41,565 bases of DNA. It comes from Lentisphaerae bacterium RIFOXYA12_64_32 (GTDB taxonomy: Bacteria; Verrucomicrobiota; Lentisphaeria; Oligosphaerales; YB12-FULL-65-16). The translations under genes and the position numbers were made by a program. The notes under the pieces were generated by a model. It was not told where the DNA came from. It searched no databases and saw only the letters and a list, made by a program, of their open reading frames with translations. This document shows positions 33,319 to 41,565 of the stretch, piece by piece (position 1 is the stretch's first letter; each line of letters begins with the position of its first letter). Where the stretch lies: NCBI GenBank assembly GCA_001803235.1, contig MHBL01000476.1:25456-67020 (forward strand), written 5' to 3'.

Positions 33319-36171
33319 ATGGTTTCAGCGCAGCCAAGCCGGTCGTGGAGCGCGCGCGTGGGCGTGTCGTGGCGCCGTCGGGTTGCGGTGCTGCCCAGGG
33401 TGCCCGCCTTGCTTGCCTGCCTCGCTGGCTTCGCCTTCTTCCTGGGGCCACGTGCCAGCGCCGGGGTCGAGGTGACGCGAGGCCCGGATGAAGTCCGGCT
33501 GCGGAACGGCGTGATCGAGATTGCGGTGTCCGCGGACGGGCGTTTTCTGCAAGCACTCCAGTACGCGGGACAATCGTTTGTACGGTTTCCCGCGCCGCTC
33601 TACGAGATGTTACTGGTTGGCGCCGATGGCACGACCACGGTTGTGGACAGCAAGCAGGCGCGCGAGTCAAGTGTCGATGTCGTCGAGACGCCTGACGGCG
33701 TGGTCCTCACTGTGACCGGAAAGGACTGCGGCGGGTTTGCCGTTGAGGTCAGGCTGGAGATTCGTGTGGACGCGACGCCGTTCTGCCGCTGGCGTGCGAA
33801 CATCGCAAACCGCAGCGACATGGCGGTCCGGTCGCTGACTTACCCCATCGTCGCCGCGCCGCGGGCGATCGGTTCCGTTCCGGTGGCCGCCGAGCAGGAG
33901 AACCTGGCTGTCAATGCCGGATTCGAGGCGGGCCTGGAGGGATGGGAACTGGCCAGCCCGCGGCAGGGCGAGGGCGATCAGACGGTGAGCGTGGTCCTGG
34001 ATGCGAGTGTGGCCCGGAGCGGTGCGAACTCCGCACGCCTCGAGTTCGCGTTCGACGAGAACGGGCAGATCTACTGCCCGGTTCAGGCCGTGGCGGTACA
34101 GCCGAACACCGACTATCTCCTGTCCGCATACCTCAAGACCGACCTTGCCGCCGGCGATGTTCGCATTGAGATGCAGGACGTGCGGGGGTGGAAGAGTCTG
34201 TGCCAGAGTTCGGAGCGGGTTGGCGGCAGGCGCGACTGGGAGCGCTTGACCGTCGCCTTCCGCACCCCGGTCGACACCACAGCGGTTCGGTTTGGCGTGC
34301 GACACGTGGGCAGCCCGGGTGATGCGCGGCCGTTGAGGGGGCTGGCCTGGCTCGATGATGTGACTTTGGCACGGGCCGTGGACCTCAGCCCGTACTGGGC
34401 GGATGATGCCTTGGTTCTTCCCAACGGTGACGGGCTGCTGTTTCCGTCGCCTGGCGCCACCTTCGGCTCCGCCAACCAGACGCAGGTGGCGCATTACCCC
34501 GGCGCATCCATGCAGTTCATGGCTTACCACGACGCAGGCGTCGGGCTGTACATGGCCGCGCACGACCCGGGCGGGAACGTGAAGCGGCTGCAGTTCACTG
34601 GTGGCGCCGAGGCACTGCGCCTCAGCGTCGAGCACCTGGTCCCCGAGAAGGCCGGGAACGACACAACCATCGGGTACGACACGGTGCTGGGCGGGTTCAA
34701 GGGCGACTGGTACACGGCGGCGGACATTTACCGCGAGTGGGCCTGGCAACAGGTGTGGTGCAAGACCAAGTGGATGGATCGGGCGGACGTGCACGACTGG
34801 CTGCGGAAATGGCCGGCCATGGTCAAATTGGACGCCAAGAACTACGGGGAGCCGCCCGCGGAGTTCTACGGACGGCTGGCCACATTCACGCGGGATTTCC
34901 GGCAACGGCTCGGTCAGGACGTGATCACGTTCTTCCACGGCTGGGGTGAGAACCAGTGGCAGATGGGTTCGGCGCGGCGCGAGCAGCACGAGCCGTGGGG
35001 CGGCGCGGACGTGTTCCGCAAGGGCATGGCGGACATCGCTGCGGCCGGCGGCAGACCGTTCGTGTTCGTCATGGCCGACGGCTACACGCTCGAGGCGCGC
35101 GACGGCAAGCCGGAGCCGTACAATGACCGCGAGGTTTTCGAGAAGGAGGCTGCGCCGTTCGGCGAGATGGGGTATGACGGCAAGAACCTGTTGAGACAGT
35201 ACAGCGACGTGCACTTCCTCGCGCCCATGTGCCCGACCACCGACTACTGGAAGCAGTGCCTGGCCGGGAAGGTGGCGCAGCTCGTGTCGCTGGGCGTACC
35301 GTTCGTGCAACTGGATTCGTTTCCCTGCACGCAGGCCAAGCCTTGCTACAACCCGAAGCACGGGCACCCGCTCGGTTACGGCTCGTGGTGGTACGAAGGT
35401 TACCGGGACCTCCTCCAGGCGTGTCGCGACAAGGGCAAAGCGCTGAACCCCGAGTACGCGACCGCCACTGAGGAGATGTGTGAGTTCTTCATCCCGCAGT
35501 TGGACTTCTACATGAACCGTGTCCACGGCACGCCGAAGACTCTTTACGACAGCTTTCAGGCGGAGGGCATTCCCGCGTTTACCTATGTCTACCACGAGTA
35601 CTTGCCGCCGTATGCGGGCGAGGGCGATGCCACCACGCTGCCAGGCGTCGCGCCCGTCGGCAAGCCCCAGCCCGCCGCCGCAGGGACGCTGGACAGCCGC
35701 GGCATCGCACTCAGCTTGATCTGGGGCCGCCTCTTCAGCGTGCGGGTGCGCGGCCCGTATGAGACTTACCAGCCGGAACCGGCCTTGCTTGACCTGTTCG
35801 TGCGGGCGCACCAAGCTGCGAGCACGTACGCCTACGACTACGTTGTGCGTGGGCGCATGCTGCGGCCTTTGCCGCTCCAGACGTCGGAGATTGAGATCAA
35901 GTACTGGCGTTGGTGGACCCGGCCCGGTTCGAACGGTACGTTCCGTTCGCCCGCTGTGCTGTCGGCAGCGTGGCAGTCGCCCACGGGGCGCAAGGCGGCG
36001 TTGTTGGTCAACATCAGTGGTGAGAACGCCCCGATGGAGTTGACACTGCCCAGCCCCGATCGCACAGTGACGGTCACCCGCAACGGCAAACCCGAGAATA
36101 CGACGTTTGCGGGGCCGACCGCCAGTCTGAACCTGGCGCCGCTTGAGATCGTGATGGTCGAGTACGAATAG
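33319..36171 (+). CDS. Exported DUF6259-like glycoside hydrolase with inserted CBM
   Basis: A 950-residue exported protein. The signal peptide has a long basic n-region (cleavage near RASAG at 48). Residues about 50-190 and 355-450 form a beta supersandwich, interrupted by a CBM4/9-like module at about 193-350 (NLAVNAGFEAGLEGWEL to AWLDDVTLAR). The barrel starts near 467 with WYTAADIYREWAWQQ, a pattern I associate with DUF6259 proteins. FVQLDSFPC near 662-670 places an Asp at a strand end as in GH31/GH36-type enzymes, and LNPEYATATEE near 709 is another candidate site. A C-terminal beta domain closes it. GAGAGGAG precedes the start. Substrate unknown; alpha-glycosidase activity is a reasonable guess. 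Confidence 0.78.
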   Translation: MVSAQPSRSWSARVGVSWRRRVAVLPRVPALLACLAGFAFFLGPRASAGVEVTRGPDEVRLRNGVIEIAVSADGRFLQALQYAGQSFVRFPAPLYEMLLVGADGTTTVVDSKQARESSVDVVETPDGVVLTVTGKDCGGFAVEVRLEIRVDATPFCRWRANIANRSDMAVRSLTYPIVAAPRAIGSVPVAAEQENLAVNAGFEAGLEGWELASPRQGEGDQTVSVVLDASVARSGANSARLEFAFDENGQIYCPVQAVAVQPNTDYLLSAYLKTDLAAGDVRIEMQDVRGWKSLCQSSERVGGRRDWERLTVAFRTPVDTTAVRFGVRHVGSPGDARPLRGLAWLDDVTLARAVDLSPYWADDALVLPNGDGLLFPSPGATFGSANQTQVAHYPGASMQFMAYHDAGVGLYMAAHDPGGNVKRLQFTGGAEALRLSVEHLVPEKAGNDTTIGYDTVLGGFKGDWYTAADIYREWAWQQVWCKTKWMDRADVHDWLRKWPAMVKLDAKNYGEPPAEFYGRLATFTRDFRQRLGQDVITFFHGWGENQWQMGSARREQHEPWGGADVFRKGMADIAAAGGRPFVFVMADGYTLEARDGKPEPYNDREVFEKEAAPFGEMGYDGKNLLRQYSDVHFLAPMCPTTDYWKQCLAGKVAQLVSLGVPFVQLDSFPCTQAKPCYNPKHGHPLGYGSWWYEGYRDLLQACRDKGKALNPEYATATEEMCEFFIPQLDFYMNRVHGTPKTLYDSFQAEGIPAFTYVYHEYLPPYAGEGDATTLPGVAPVGKPQPAAAGTLDSRGIALSLIWGRLFSVRVRGPYETYQPEPALLDLFVRAHQAASTYAYDYVVRGRMLRPLPLQTSEIEIKYWRWWTRPGSNGTFRSPAVLSAAWQSPTGRKAALLVNISGENAPMELTLPSPDRTVTVTRNGKPENTTFAGPTASLNLAPLEIVMVEYE

Positions 36172-36194
36172 GCGTACGGTCGTGTCGGCGGCGA

Positions 36195-36225
36195 TGGTCG
36201 GTTGCGGTGGTCGGTTGCGGTGGTC
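36195..36225. repeat. Tandem 13-mer TGGTCGGTTGCGG
   Basis: Two full copies (36195-36207, 36208-36220) and a partial third, 24 bases after the stop codon of the DUF6259-like gene. Confidence 0.8.
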
Positions 36226-36257
36226 CGCGATCAGAGAAAGCGACCCGTGCAATGACT

Positions 36258-36439
36258 CGACCCCACCGGCCTTGCGCTGGTGGTGAAGGAGGTCGGTTGG
36301 ATAGATGGACCGTTCCTTCGTTTCTTCTTTCTGTTCCGGGCGGACTGCGGCCGCAGTCCGCCCGGAACAGAAAAAAGTGGCCGGCGTCTCGAGTAGCCAC
36401 GGAACCTGCTTCACCACCGGCACGAGGCCGGTGGGGTCG
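36258..36439. repeat. 182-bp palindromic element
   Basis: Outer arms of 36 bases (36258-36293 and 36404-36439) match with four mismatches. At the centre 36328-36373 is a perfect 46-bp palindrome (inner sequence CGGACTGCGG-CCGCAGTCCG). Each outer arm also holds a small CCACC/GGTGG hairpin. The hairpin is followed by A, not T, on both strands, so it is not a simple terminator. It takes up half of the 36172-36537 gap; the rest holds the 13-mer repeat and the next ribosome site. Confidence 0.88.
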
Positions 36440-36537
36440 CACAGACGTCCTTGGTGTGCAGGTCGAGTGAAAGAGAGATCGTCGCTGGGAAAGCCCTGTC
36501 GTCACCCGGAAAGAAAACCGAAACATAGGAGGTTCCC

Positions 36538-39500
36538 ATGACCAAGTTGCACCGTCTTCTCTCGCTCGGAACTGTCGCGGTTCTTTCGATCGCACTGGCC
36601 AGTTGGGTTGTGTCTGCCGCGGAACTGCCGCCCACCGAACCGCCGCTGCCGCCCGAGGCGGGACCGGTCTGGGACATGGCCAAGGCGTGGACGGCGAAGT
36701 CCGACACGCGCGAGCGTTTCTGCGTGAACGGATTGTGGCGATTCCGGTCGCAGACCATTCCGGAGCCCGAGCCGATCTGTGCCGACGGGTTCGATGACGC
36801 CAAGCTGTCCGGTTGGGTGCTCTCCGATCCAACCCCGCAGGCCTGCAAGATCCAGTGCGACACGGCCACGAAGAAGGCTGGCGCCGGTGCGTTGCGGATT
36901 GACGTCGACATCCCGGCCCGAGTCAACTTCTTCCACCTCACCAAAGAGGTTGCGGTGAAGGGCGACACCTCCTACGTCCTGTCGGCGTGGGTACAGACCG
37001 ATCTGGAGTCCGGGTACGTCACGCTGGAAGTGCAGGATGTGCGGAACCGTTTTGAGGGCAAGACCAGTACGATCTTCCTGGCCCAGCCCTCGGACAAGAT
37101 CGCGGGCAAGACGCCGTGGAAGCAGATAGAGATGGATTTCCGCACCAAGCCGGGCGCGGAGCGGTTGCGGCTGTATGTGCGTCACTACGAGGGGCCGGAT
37201 GCGCTGAAGGGTGTGGTGCGTTTCGATGACCTGCGTATCCGCGAGAAGGCCGTATCAATGGCCGGGATCACGCTGCCGCCTGACGATGCCTGGGGGTTCT
37301 GCAAGGTCCCGGGCAGTCCGAGGGCCAACGAGATGATCACGTACTGGAGCGCGAAGGACCCCATGAGAGGGAAGGCCACGGCGCTCCAGTGTGCCTGGTA
37401 TGAACGCGAGGTGACGATCCCGGAGGCGTGGGCCGGACGCCGCATCGTAGTGGCGATCGACCGTGTCTCGACCGAACTGACCCTGTTCTGCAACGGGCAA
37501 CCGGCGGGCACGGCAGGCTGGTTCGGCGGCGAGATCGACATTTCAAGTCTGGCCAAGCCTGGCACGACATCACGTTTGACGGCCTTGGTGCGCGGCGTCG
37601 ACCCGGGCGATGTGTCGGAGCTGTTCGGCGAGCAGGGGCTGAAGGAATGGCAACGGCAGCGTGGGTCGTGCAGCATCGTCGGCGACGTGTGGCTAGACGC
37701 GATGCCTGCGGCCGGGCCGCGGGTTGGGCCGTTCCTCGTCGAGACGCGCGTCCAGGGAATGGAGATCGCGGTGCACGCGGAACTGGATGGCGCCGCCGAC
37801 GTTGGGGCCACGGCGGGGCTGACTCTGCTTTGCCAGGTGCGTGACGGCGAGCGCGTCGTCAAGGAGTTCTCCGCCCCGGTGCCTGCCGGCGCGGCCAAGG
37901 CCGACGCCAAGGCGGCCTGGCCGGAAGCTGAGTTGTGGGACATCGGCAAGCCGCGGCTGTACAGCATGAGCGTGAGCCTGACGCGCGACGGCAAGGCGCT
38001 CGACCAGTCGCTGCCCGAGCGGTTCGGGTTCCGCGAGTTCGAGATTCGCGGCCGATTCTGCTACCTGAACGGGACAAAGATCAACCTGCATCCGTGCGCG
38101 TACTACGTGGGGCAGCTTTACTCGCTGGCGCCCGAGTGCATCAGTCGCTGGTTCGATCGGATCCTGGCCGAAGGCCGGAATTTTGTCTACACCGAGAGCG
38201 TCGACAGCCCGAACCGGGCCGAGGCCATTCTGCCCGTGCTGCGGACCGCCGACGAGAAGGGCGTTCTGATGGCGGTGACACCGATGGCGATCAACAAGTT
38301 CTGGGAACGTCTCGATGAGCCGGAGGTCCGGAGCTACTACGAGCAGTGCCTCCGCACCCGTGCGCACCGGGTCTGGAATCACCCGTCGCTGGTGCTGTAC
38401 CGCATGAACATGAACTTCGACTGCTACGCCCAGGATCAGAACCCGCTTGTGCTCAGCGGCGAGCAAGCGCCGCCGCCCGACACGCGCCTGGGCAAGAAGT
38501 TCGCGGCCGCGGCCAAGTCGTCGCGGAGCATGAACGCGGCCGATCCGACCCGCAAGACGTACCATCACGCCAGCGGCAACATGGGCGACCTCTACACCCT
38601 GAACAACTACCTCTGCTGGCCCGTGCCGCAGGACCTGCGCGAGTGGCTGCACGTCTGGGCCGAGCGCGGCACCAAGCCACTGATGATGGCCGAGTTCGAC
38701 CTGCCGTACCCGGGCTCGTTCCAGATGCTCGACCCGAGCAACTGGTGGTGCAACGAGCCGGTCATGACCGAGTACGGCGCCATCCTGCTCGGGGAGCGCA
38801 GCTATGCGATCGAGGACGACGACTTCGTTGACTTTACCGACATCGCCTGGAACCGCGAGAAGAAGAAGTGGGAGTCGTCGTACGGGTACTTCTGCGGCGC
38901 CGTAGCGCCGATCCTCGATGAGTGCGCTTCCTCCTACTACCGGACGGTGTTAGCCGCGTGGCGGACCTGGGGCATCTCCGGGGGCATGAACGCGTGGGAG
39001 TATGCCACGGTACGCGACAAGAAACGCGCCGAGAAGCCCGGCAACGGCTGGGGCATGCGGGTGCGGCCGCCGGACTTGCCGCGGCCGACCGACTGGGCGA
39101 ACCTGCAGCAACCGGGGTTCGCGCCGGATAAGTTCATCTACGACGTGCGCGGCAACGGTCACATCAACACGTACATGTTTCCCGGCCTGCCGTCGGAGTC
39201 CGAGTACCTTGAGCCCACGCAGTGGGCCAAGGCCATGGCGGACGGGTTGCGACCGCTGTATGCCTACATCGCTGGCCCCGGTGCCGACTGGCCGGAGCAG
39301 GACCACGCCTTCTACGTCGGCGAGACGGTGCGCAAGAGCGTCGTCCTGATCAATGACCTGCGTCTGCCGGCGACATTCAAGGTCCGCTGGACGGCAACGC
39401 TGGACGGCAAACCCGTCGGAGAGGGCACGGGCGAAGTGACCGTGAACCCTGCCGAGAGGGGGCAGGCCGAGGTCGAGTTCGCGGTTCCTGATGCAGTTGC

Positions 39501-41418
39501 ACGCGCGGGCGGCGAGATCCGGGCTGAGGTGACGGCGAACGGCATGGCGGTCCCGGTGCCGGTATTTGCGTTCCAGGTTTCCCCCAAGGCCGCAGCCCTG
39601 GTTGCGCCAGCGGGGTGGTTCGTCTACGATCCGGTCGGCCGGACATCGGCTGCCCTGGCGGCCGTTGGCGTGAAACTGCCGATGATTCCCGAGACGGGGA
39701 TTCCCGATGCCGCCAAGGTGCTGGTGGTCGGCAGCGAGGCGCTCGGCGTCGGTGCGCGGCCGGCATTCTTCGGCGAGTTGCCGGCCCGCATCAATGCTGG
39801 CCTGCAGGTTCTGTTCTTCGAGCAGACGCCCGCCGCGTTTGAGAGCGTGTTCGGGCTGCGTGCGTTCACGCGTGCCACGCGCCAAGTGTGGCTCCGTGAC
39901 GCGGCGCATCCGTTCGTGCACGGACTCGGCGACGCGGACCTGGCTGACTGGCGCGGCCGCACCACGCTTGGTCCGCTCGACGGTCCGCCGGAGAACCTTG
40001 AAGAGTCTCAGCGCGCCAAGCGGGTTTGGCGCTGTTCGCAGCGCGGCACGGTCGCCTCGACGATCGTCGAAAAGCCGCACGTCGGTTCGTTCCGGCCCAT
40101 CCTCGACTGCGAGTTTGATCTGCGCTACATGGCTCTATGGGAGGTGTTCGAAGGCCGGGGGCGCATGGTATTCTGCCAGATGGACGTCAGCGACCGCATG
40201 GGTAAGGACCCGGCGGCTGATCTGCTCGTGAGCAACCTTCTCGCGGGGATAGGGACGTGGACCGCGCCGACACCAACGCCGACCGCACTGGTGGTCTCGG
40301 ACGCGGCGCTGCGCGATCTCCTGCCGCTGAAACTCGATGCGGCGGTGAATCCCGTTCTGGTTCCCGGCCCTGAGACGCTCCTGGTGCTGGGGCAGGGCGC
40401 CGGGCCGTGGTTGTTCCGGAACCGCCTCATGGTGAAGCAGTTCTTCGTCAAGGGCGGCCGTGCCGTGGCGGTGGGGCTCGACGCGGATGACGCGCAGGTT
40501 CTGGCCCTGGCAACCGATGGTGCACTGATCCTCGAGGAGAAGACGCTGTCCACCACTCCGGTTCCGACGCCGGTGCCTGAGGTGTTCCGCGGTGTGGGGC
40601 CGGCCGAGACGCACTGGCGCGAGCGCAAGACGGTTCTGGCGGTGGCATCCGTGCCGGCGAACGGCTGGCGCACGCCGGCGGGGACACTGGCATGCGTTCC
40701 GGTCGGCAAGGGTGAGATTGCCTGGATTTCTCTGGCCGCCGCGGCGTTCGATCCCGAGCGTCGGCCTGACCTGATCTTCACCCGTGTCAACGCCAACCGC
40801 CTCCTTGCGATTACGCTGACCAATGCCGGCGCGTGCAGCGGTGTGCGGTGGACCGCGTGCCTGCAGGCGGCCGAAGCCATGCCGGAGGTCTCGCTGGCCG
40901 GCGTCTGGCGCGCCCGCAAGGATCCGGATGCCGTGGGCGTCAAGGACGGCTGGATGAAGTCGGAACTGGACGACAAGGACGCCGCTTGGGTCGACATGAA
41001 ACAGCCTGGTTGCTTCGGGGAGACGCAGGCTGACTGGTATGGGTTCCTCGGCGACGTGTGGGTGCGGACGCGGTTCAAGGTGCCCGAGACGTACCGCAAC
41101 CTGCCGCTCGAGTTCTTTGCGAAAGCAATTGATGACGTGGATGACGCCTGGCTGAACGGGCAGCCGCTCGGCCGCACCACGCGCGACACGCCGCAGTGGT
41201 GGATCGCCGAACGGCACTATCGCATCCCGCCCGGCTTGCTCAACTTCGGCGACACGGAGAACGTGCTGGCGGTGAAGATCAACAACAACTTCATGGACGC
41301 AGGCGTGCTGGAGACGGTGACCATCGGCGTACCGCGCCGGCTCGACCCGTTCCCCGTCCGGCACTACCTCGACGAGCGGAAGCCGCGCGACGACCCGTAC
41401 GCCTACATGAGGTGGTAG
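36538..41418 (+). CDS. Giant GH2-like protein lacking the acid/base Glu
   Basis: A 1626-residue exported protein. Order: signal peptide (1-28), CBM4/9-like module (80-235), sugar-binding jelly roll (245-390), Ig-like domain (395-505), GH2-type barrel (506-850), Ig-like domain (925-1015), GATase1/ThuA-like domain (1022-1230), C-terminal jelly roll (1448-1626, DVDDAWLNGQPLG). The nucleophile position is kept, E719 in PLMMAEFDLP. The acid/base strand reads HPSLVLYRMNMNFD (about 615-628), where GH2 enzymes have a Gly-Asn-Glu; the Glu is replaced by Asn626. The protein may be a glycan-binding pseudo-enzyme, or use another acid. AGGAGG precedes the start. It shares the GATase-like tail with the 15509 GH2 enzyme. 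Confidence 0.85.
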   Translation: MTKLHRLLSLGTVAVLSIALASWVVSAAELPPTEPPLPPEAGPVWDMAKAWTAKSDTRERFCVNGLWRFRSQTIPEPEPICADGFDDAKLSGWVLSDPTPQACKIQCDTATKKAGAGALRIDVDIPARVNFFHLTKEVAVKGDTSYVLSAWVQTDLESGYVTLEVQDVRNRFEGKTSTIFLAQPSDKIAGKTPWKQIEMDFRTKPGAERLRLYVRHYEGPDALKGVVRFDDLRIREKAVSMAGITLPPDDAWGFCKVPGSPRANEMITYWSAKDPMRGKATALQCAWYEREVTIPEAWAGRRIVVAIDRVSTELTLFCNGQPAGTAGWFGGEIDISSLAKPGTTSRLTALVRGVDPGDVSELFGEQGLKEWQRQRGSCSIVGDVWLDAMPAAGPRVGPFLVETRVQGMEIAVHAELDGAADVGATAGLTLLCQVRDGERVVKEFSAPVPAGAAKADAKAAWPEAELWDIGKPRLYSMSVSLTRDGKALDQSLPERFGFREFEIRGRFCYLNGTKINLHPCAYYVGQLYSLAPECISRWFDRILAEGRNFVYTESVDSPNRAEAILPVLRTADEKGVLMAVTPMAINKFWERLDEPEVRSYYEQCLRTRAHRVWNHPSLVLYRMNMNFDCYAQDQNPLVLSGEQAPPPDTRLGKKFAAAAKSSRSMNAADPTRKTYHHASGNMGDLYTLNNYLCWPVPQDLREWLHVWAERGTKPLMMAEFDLPYPGSFQMLDPSNWWCNEPVMTEYGAILLGERSYAIEDDDFVDFTDIAWNREKKKWESSYGYFCGAVAPILDECASSYYRTVLAAWRTWGISGGMNAWEYATVRDKKRAEKPGNGWGMRVRPPDLPRPTDWANLQQPGFAPDKFIYDVRGNGHINTYMFPGLPSESEYLEPTQWAKAMADGLRPLYAYIAGPGADWPEQDHAFYVGETVRKSVVLINDLRLPATFKVRWTATLDGKPVGEGTGEVTVNPAERGQAEVEFAVPDAVARAGGEIRAEVTANGMAVPVPVFAFQVSPKAAALVAPAGWFVYDPVGRTSAALAAVGVKLPMIPETGIPDAAKVLVVGSEALGVGARPAFFGELPARINAGLQVLFFEQTPAAFESVFGLRAFTRATRQVWLRDAAHPFVHGLGDADLADWRGRTTLGPLDGPPENLEESQRAKRVWRCSQRGTVASTIVEKPHVGSFRPILDCEFDLRYMALWEVFEGRGRMVFCQMDVSDRMGKDPAADLLVSNLLAGIGTWTAPTPTPTALVVSDAALRDLLPLKLDAAVNPVLVPGPETLLVLGQGAGPWLFRNRLMVKQFFVKGGRAVAVGLDADDAQVLALATDGALILEEKTLSTTPVPTPVPEVFRGVGPAETHWRERKTVLAVASVPANGWRTPAGTLACVPVGKGEIAWISLAAAAFDPERRPDLIFTRVNANRLLAITLTNAGACSGVRWTACLQAAEAMPEVSLAGVWRARKDPDAVGVKDGWMKSELDDKDAAWVDMKQPGCFGETQADWYGFLGDVWVRTRFKVPETYRNLPLEFFAKAIDDVDDAWLNGQPLGRTTRDTPQWWIAERHYRIPPGLLNFGDTENVLAVKINNNFMDAGVLETVTIGVPRRLDPFPVRHYLDERKPRDDPYAYMRW

Positions 41419-41454
41419 GAGAGTGGCGAACCTGGGATGTGCAGGCTTGTAGTT

Positions 41455-41468
41455 CCGCGTTTACGCGG
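41455..41468. repeat. Short hairpin CCGCG / CGCGG
   Basis: CCGCG (41455-41459), loop TTTA, CGCGG (41464-41468) in a context like that of 12213-12236. No gene is seen between 41419 and the window end. Confidence 0.5.
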
Positions 41469-41549
41469 TCCGGATTGGGGCGCGTGGCCATGGCGAAGAA
41501 AGACCGCCTAACGGGCGTGTCGATTTAGTGCGGCTACAGGCCTTCCAGA

Positions 41550-41565
41550 GTGGCGGGAGCGGCTC
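41550..41565. repeat. Half of the left-edge hairpin repeat
   Basis: GTGGCGGGAGCGGCTC is the exact reverse complement of 13-28. The window stops inside the repeat. Confidence 0.85.

Noticed and set aside
36328..36373. Central palindrome as a rho-independent terminator
   Set aside because: The stem is followed by A residues in both directions rather than a T tract.
33667..36423. 918-codon open frame on the minus strand
   Set aside because: It mirrors the DUF6259-like gene and extends into the palindrome; no ribosome site or recognisable motif.
41491..41528. Very short frame after the last gene
   Set aside because: Only about a dozen codons, no ribosome site and no similarity.

Overview
The window is 41.6 kb of GC-rich bacterial DNA in which every gene I can support lies on the + strand. 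Pseudopilins with an FTLVELL/FTLIELL head and an H-x9-DG box, an S1 sulfatase, a UroD-family methyltransferase-like protein, several very large secreted glycoside hydrolases and many hairpin-type intergenic repeats together suggest the PVC superphylum (Lentisphaerota, Kiritimatiellota or Planctomycetota type) or a similar phylum. There is no rRNA or other marker gene, so this is inference. Both window ends lie in the same GCGGGAGCG-type hairpin repeat, so the sequence may be a complete contig whose assembly stopped at repeats.

Layout. (1) 252-2645: one polypeptide joining a methylenetetrahydrofolate reductase domain, a MetV-like cysteine-rich domain and a pterin-dependent methyltransferase domain. 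(2) 2900-5673: a LacI-family regulator overlapping a pseudopilin gene (ATGA), then a PHP phosphoesterase; a 12-bp palindrome sits inside the putative regulator promoter. (3) 5886-12941: cytoplasmic sialidase-like propeller, exported unknown protein, cytoplasmic S1 sulfatase, exported 5'-nucleotidase-like phosphatase, second pseudopilin. (4) 13279-22874: exported 12-Asp-box protein, large GH2 enzyme, secreted unknown protein, remnant of a NIF3-like gene, GH51-like arabinofuranosidase. Two inverted copies of a MITE-like element with terminal inverted repeats lie in this part. (5) 23050-36171: tightly packed, with ATGA overlaps: barrel lipoprotein, GH5 lipoprotein, protein with a duplicated barrel, small ORF, GH57-like protein, UroD-family protein, NodB deacetylase, DUF6259-like hydrolase. 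(6) 36538-41418: a 1626-residue GH2-like protein that seems to lack the acid/base glutamate.

Reading as a system (inference). This looks like a locus for breaking down a decorated, probably sulfated and possibly acetylated or methylated, plant or algal glycan. The exported set (GH2, GH5, GH51-like, DUF6259-like, barrel proteins) would cut the polymer. The cytoplasmic set (sulfatase, PHP, sialidase-like, GH57-like, NodB, UroD-like) would finish fragments after uptake. No SusC/SusD pair, ABC, MFS or TRAP transporter and no sulfatase-maturing enzyme is encoded here, so import and activation must be supplied elsewhere. The pseudopilins are the only candidate envelope structure in the locus. No tRNA, rRNA, CRISPR array or T-tract terminator was seen.
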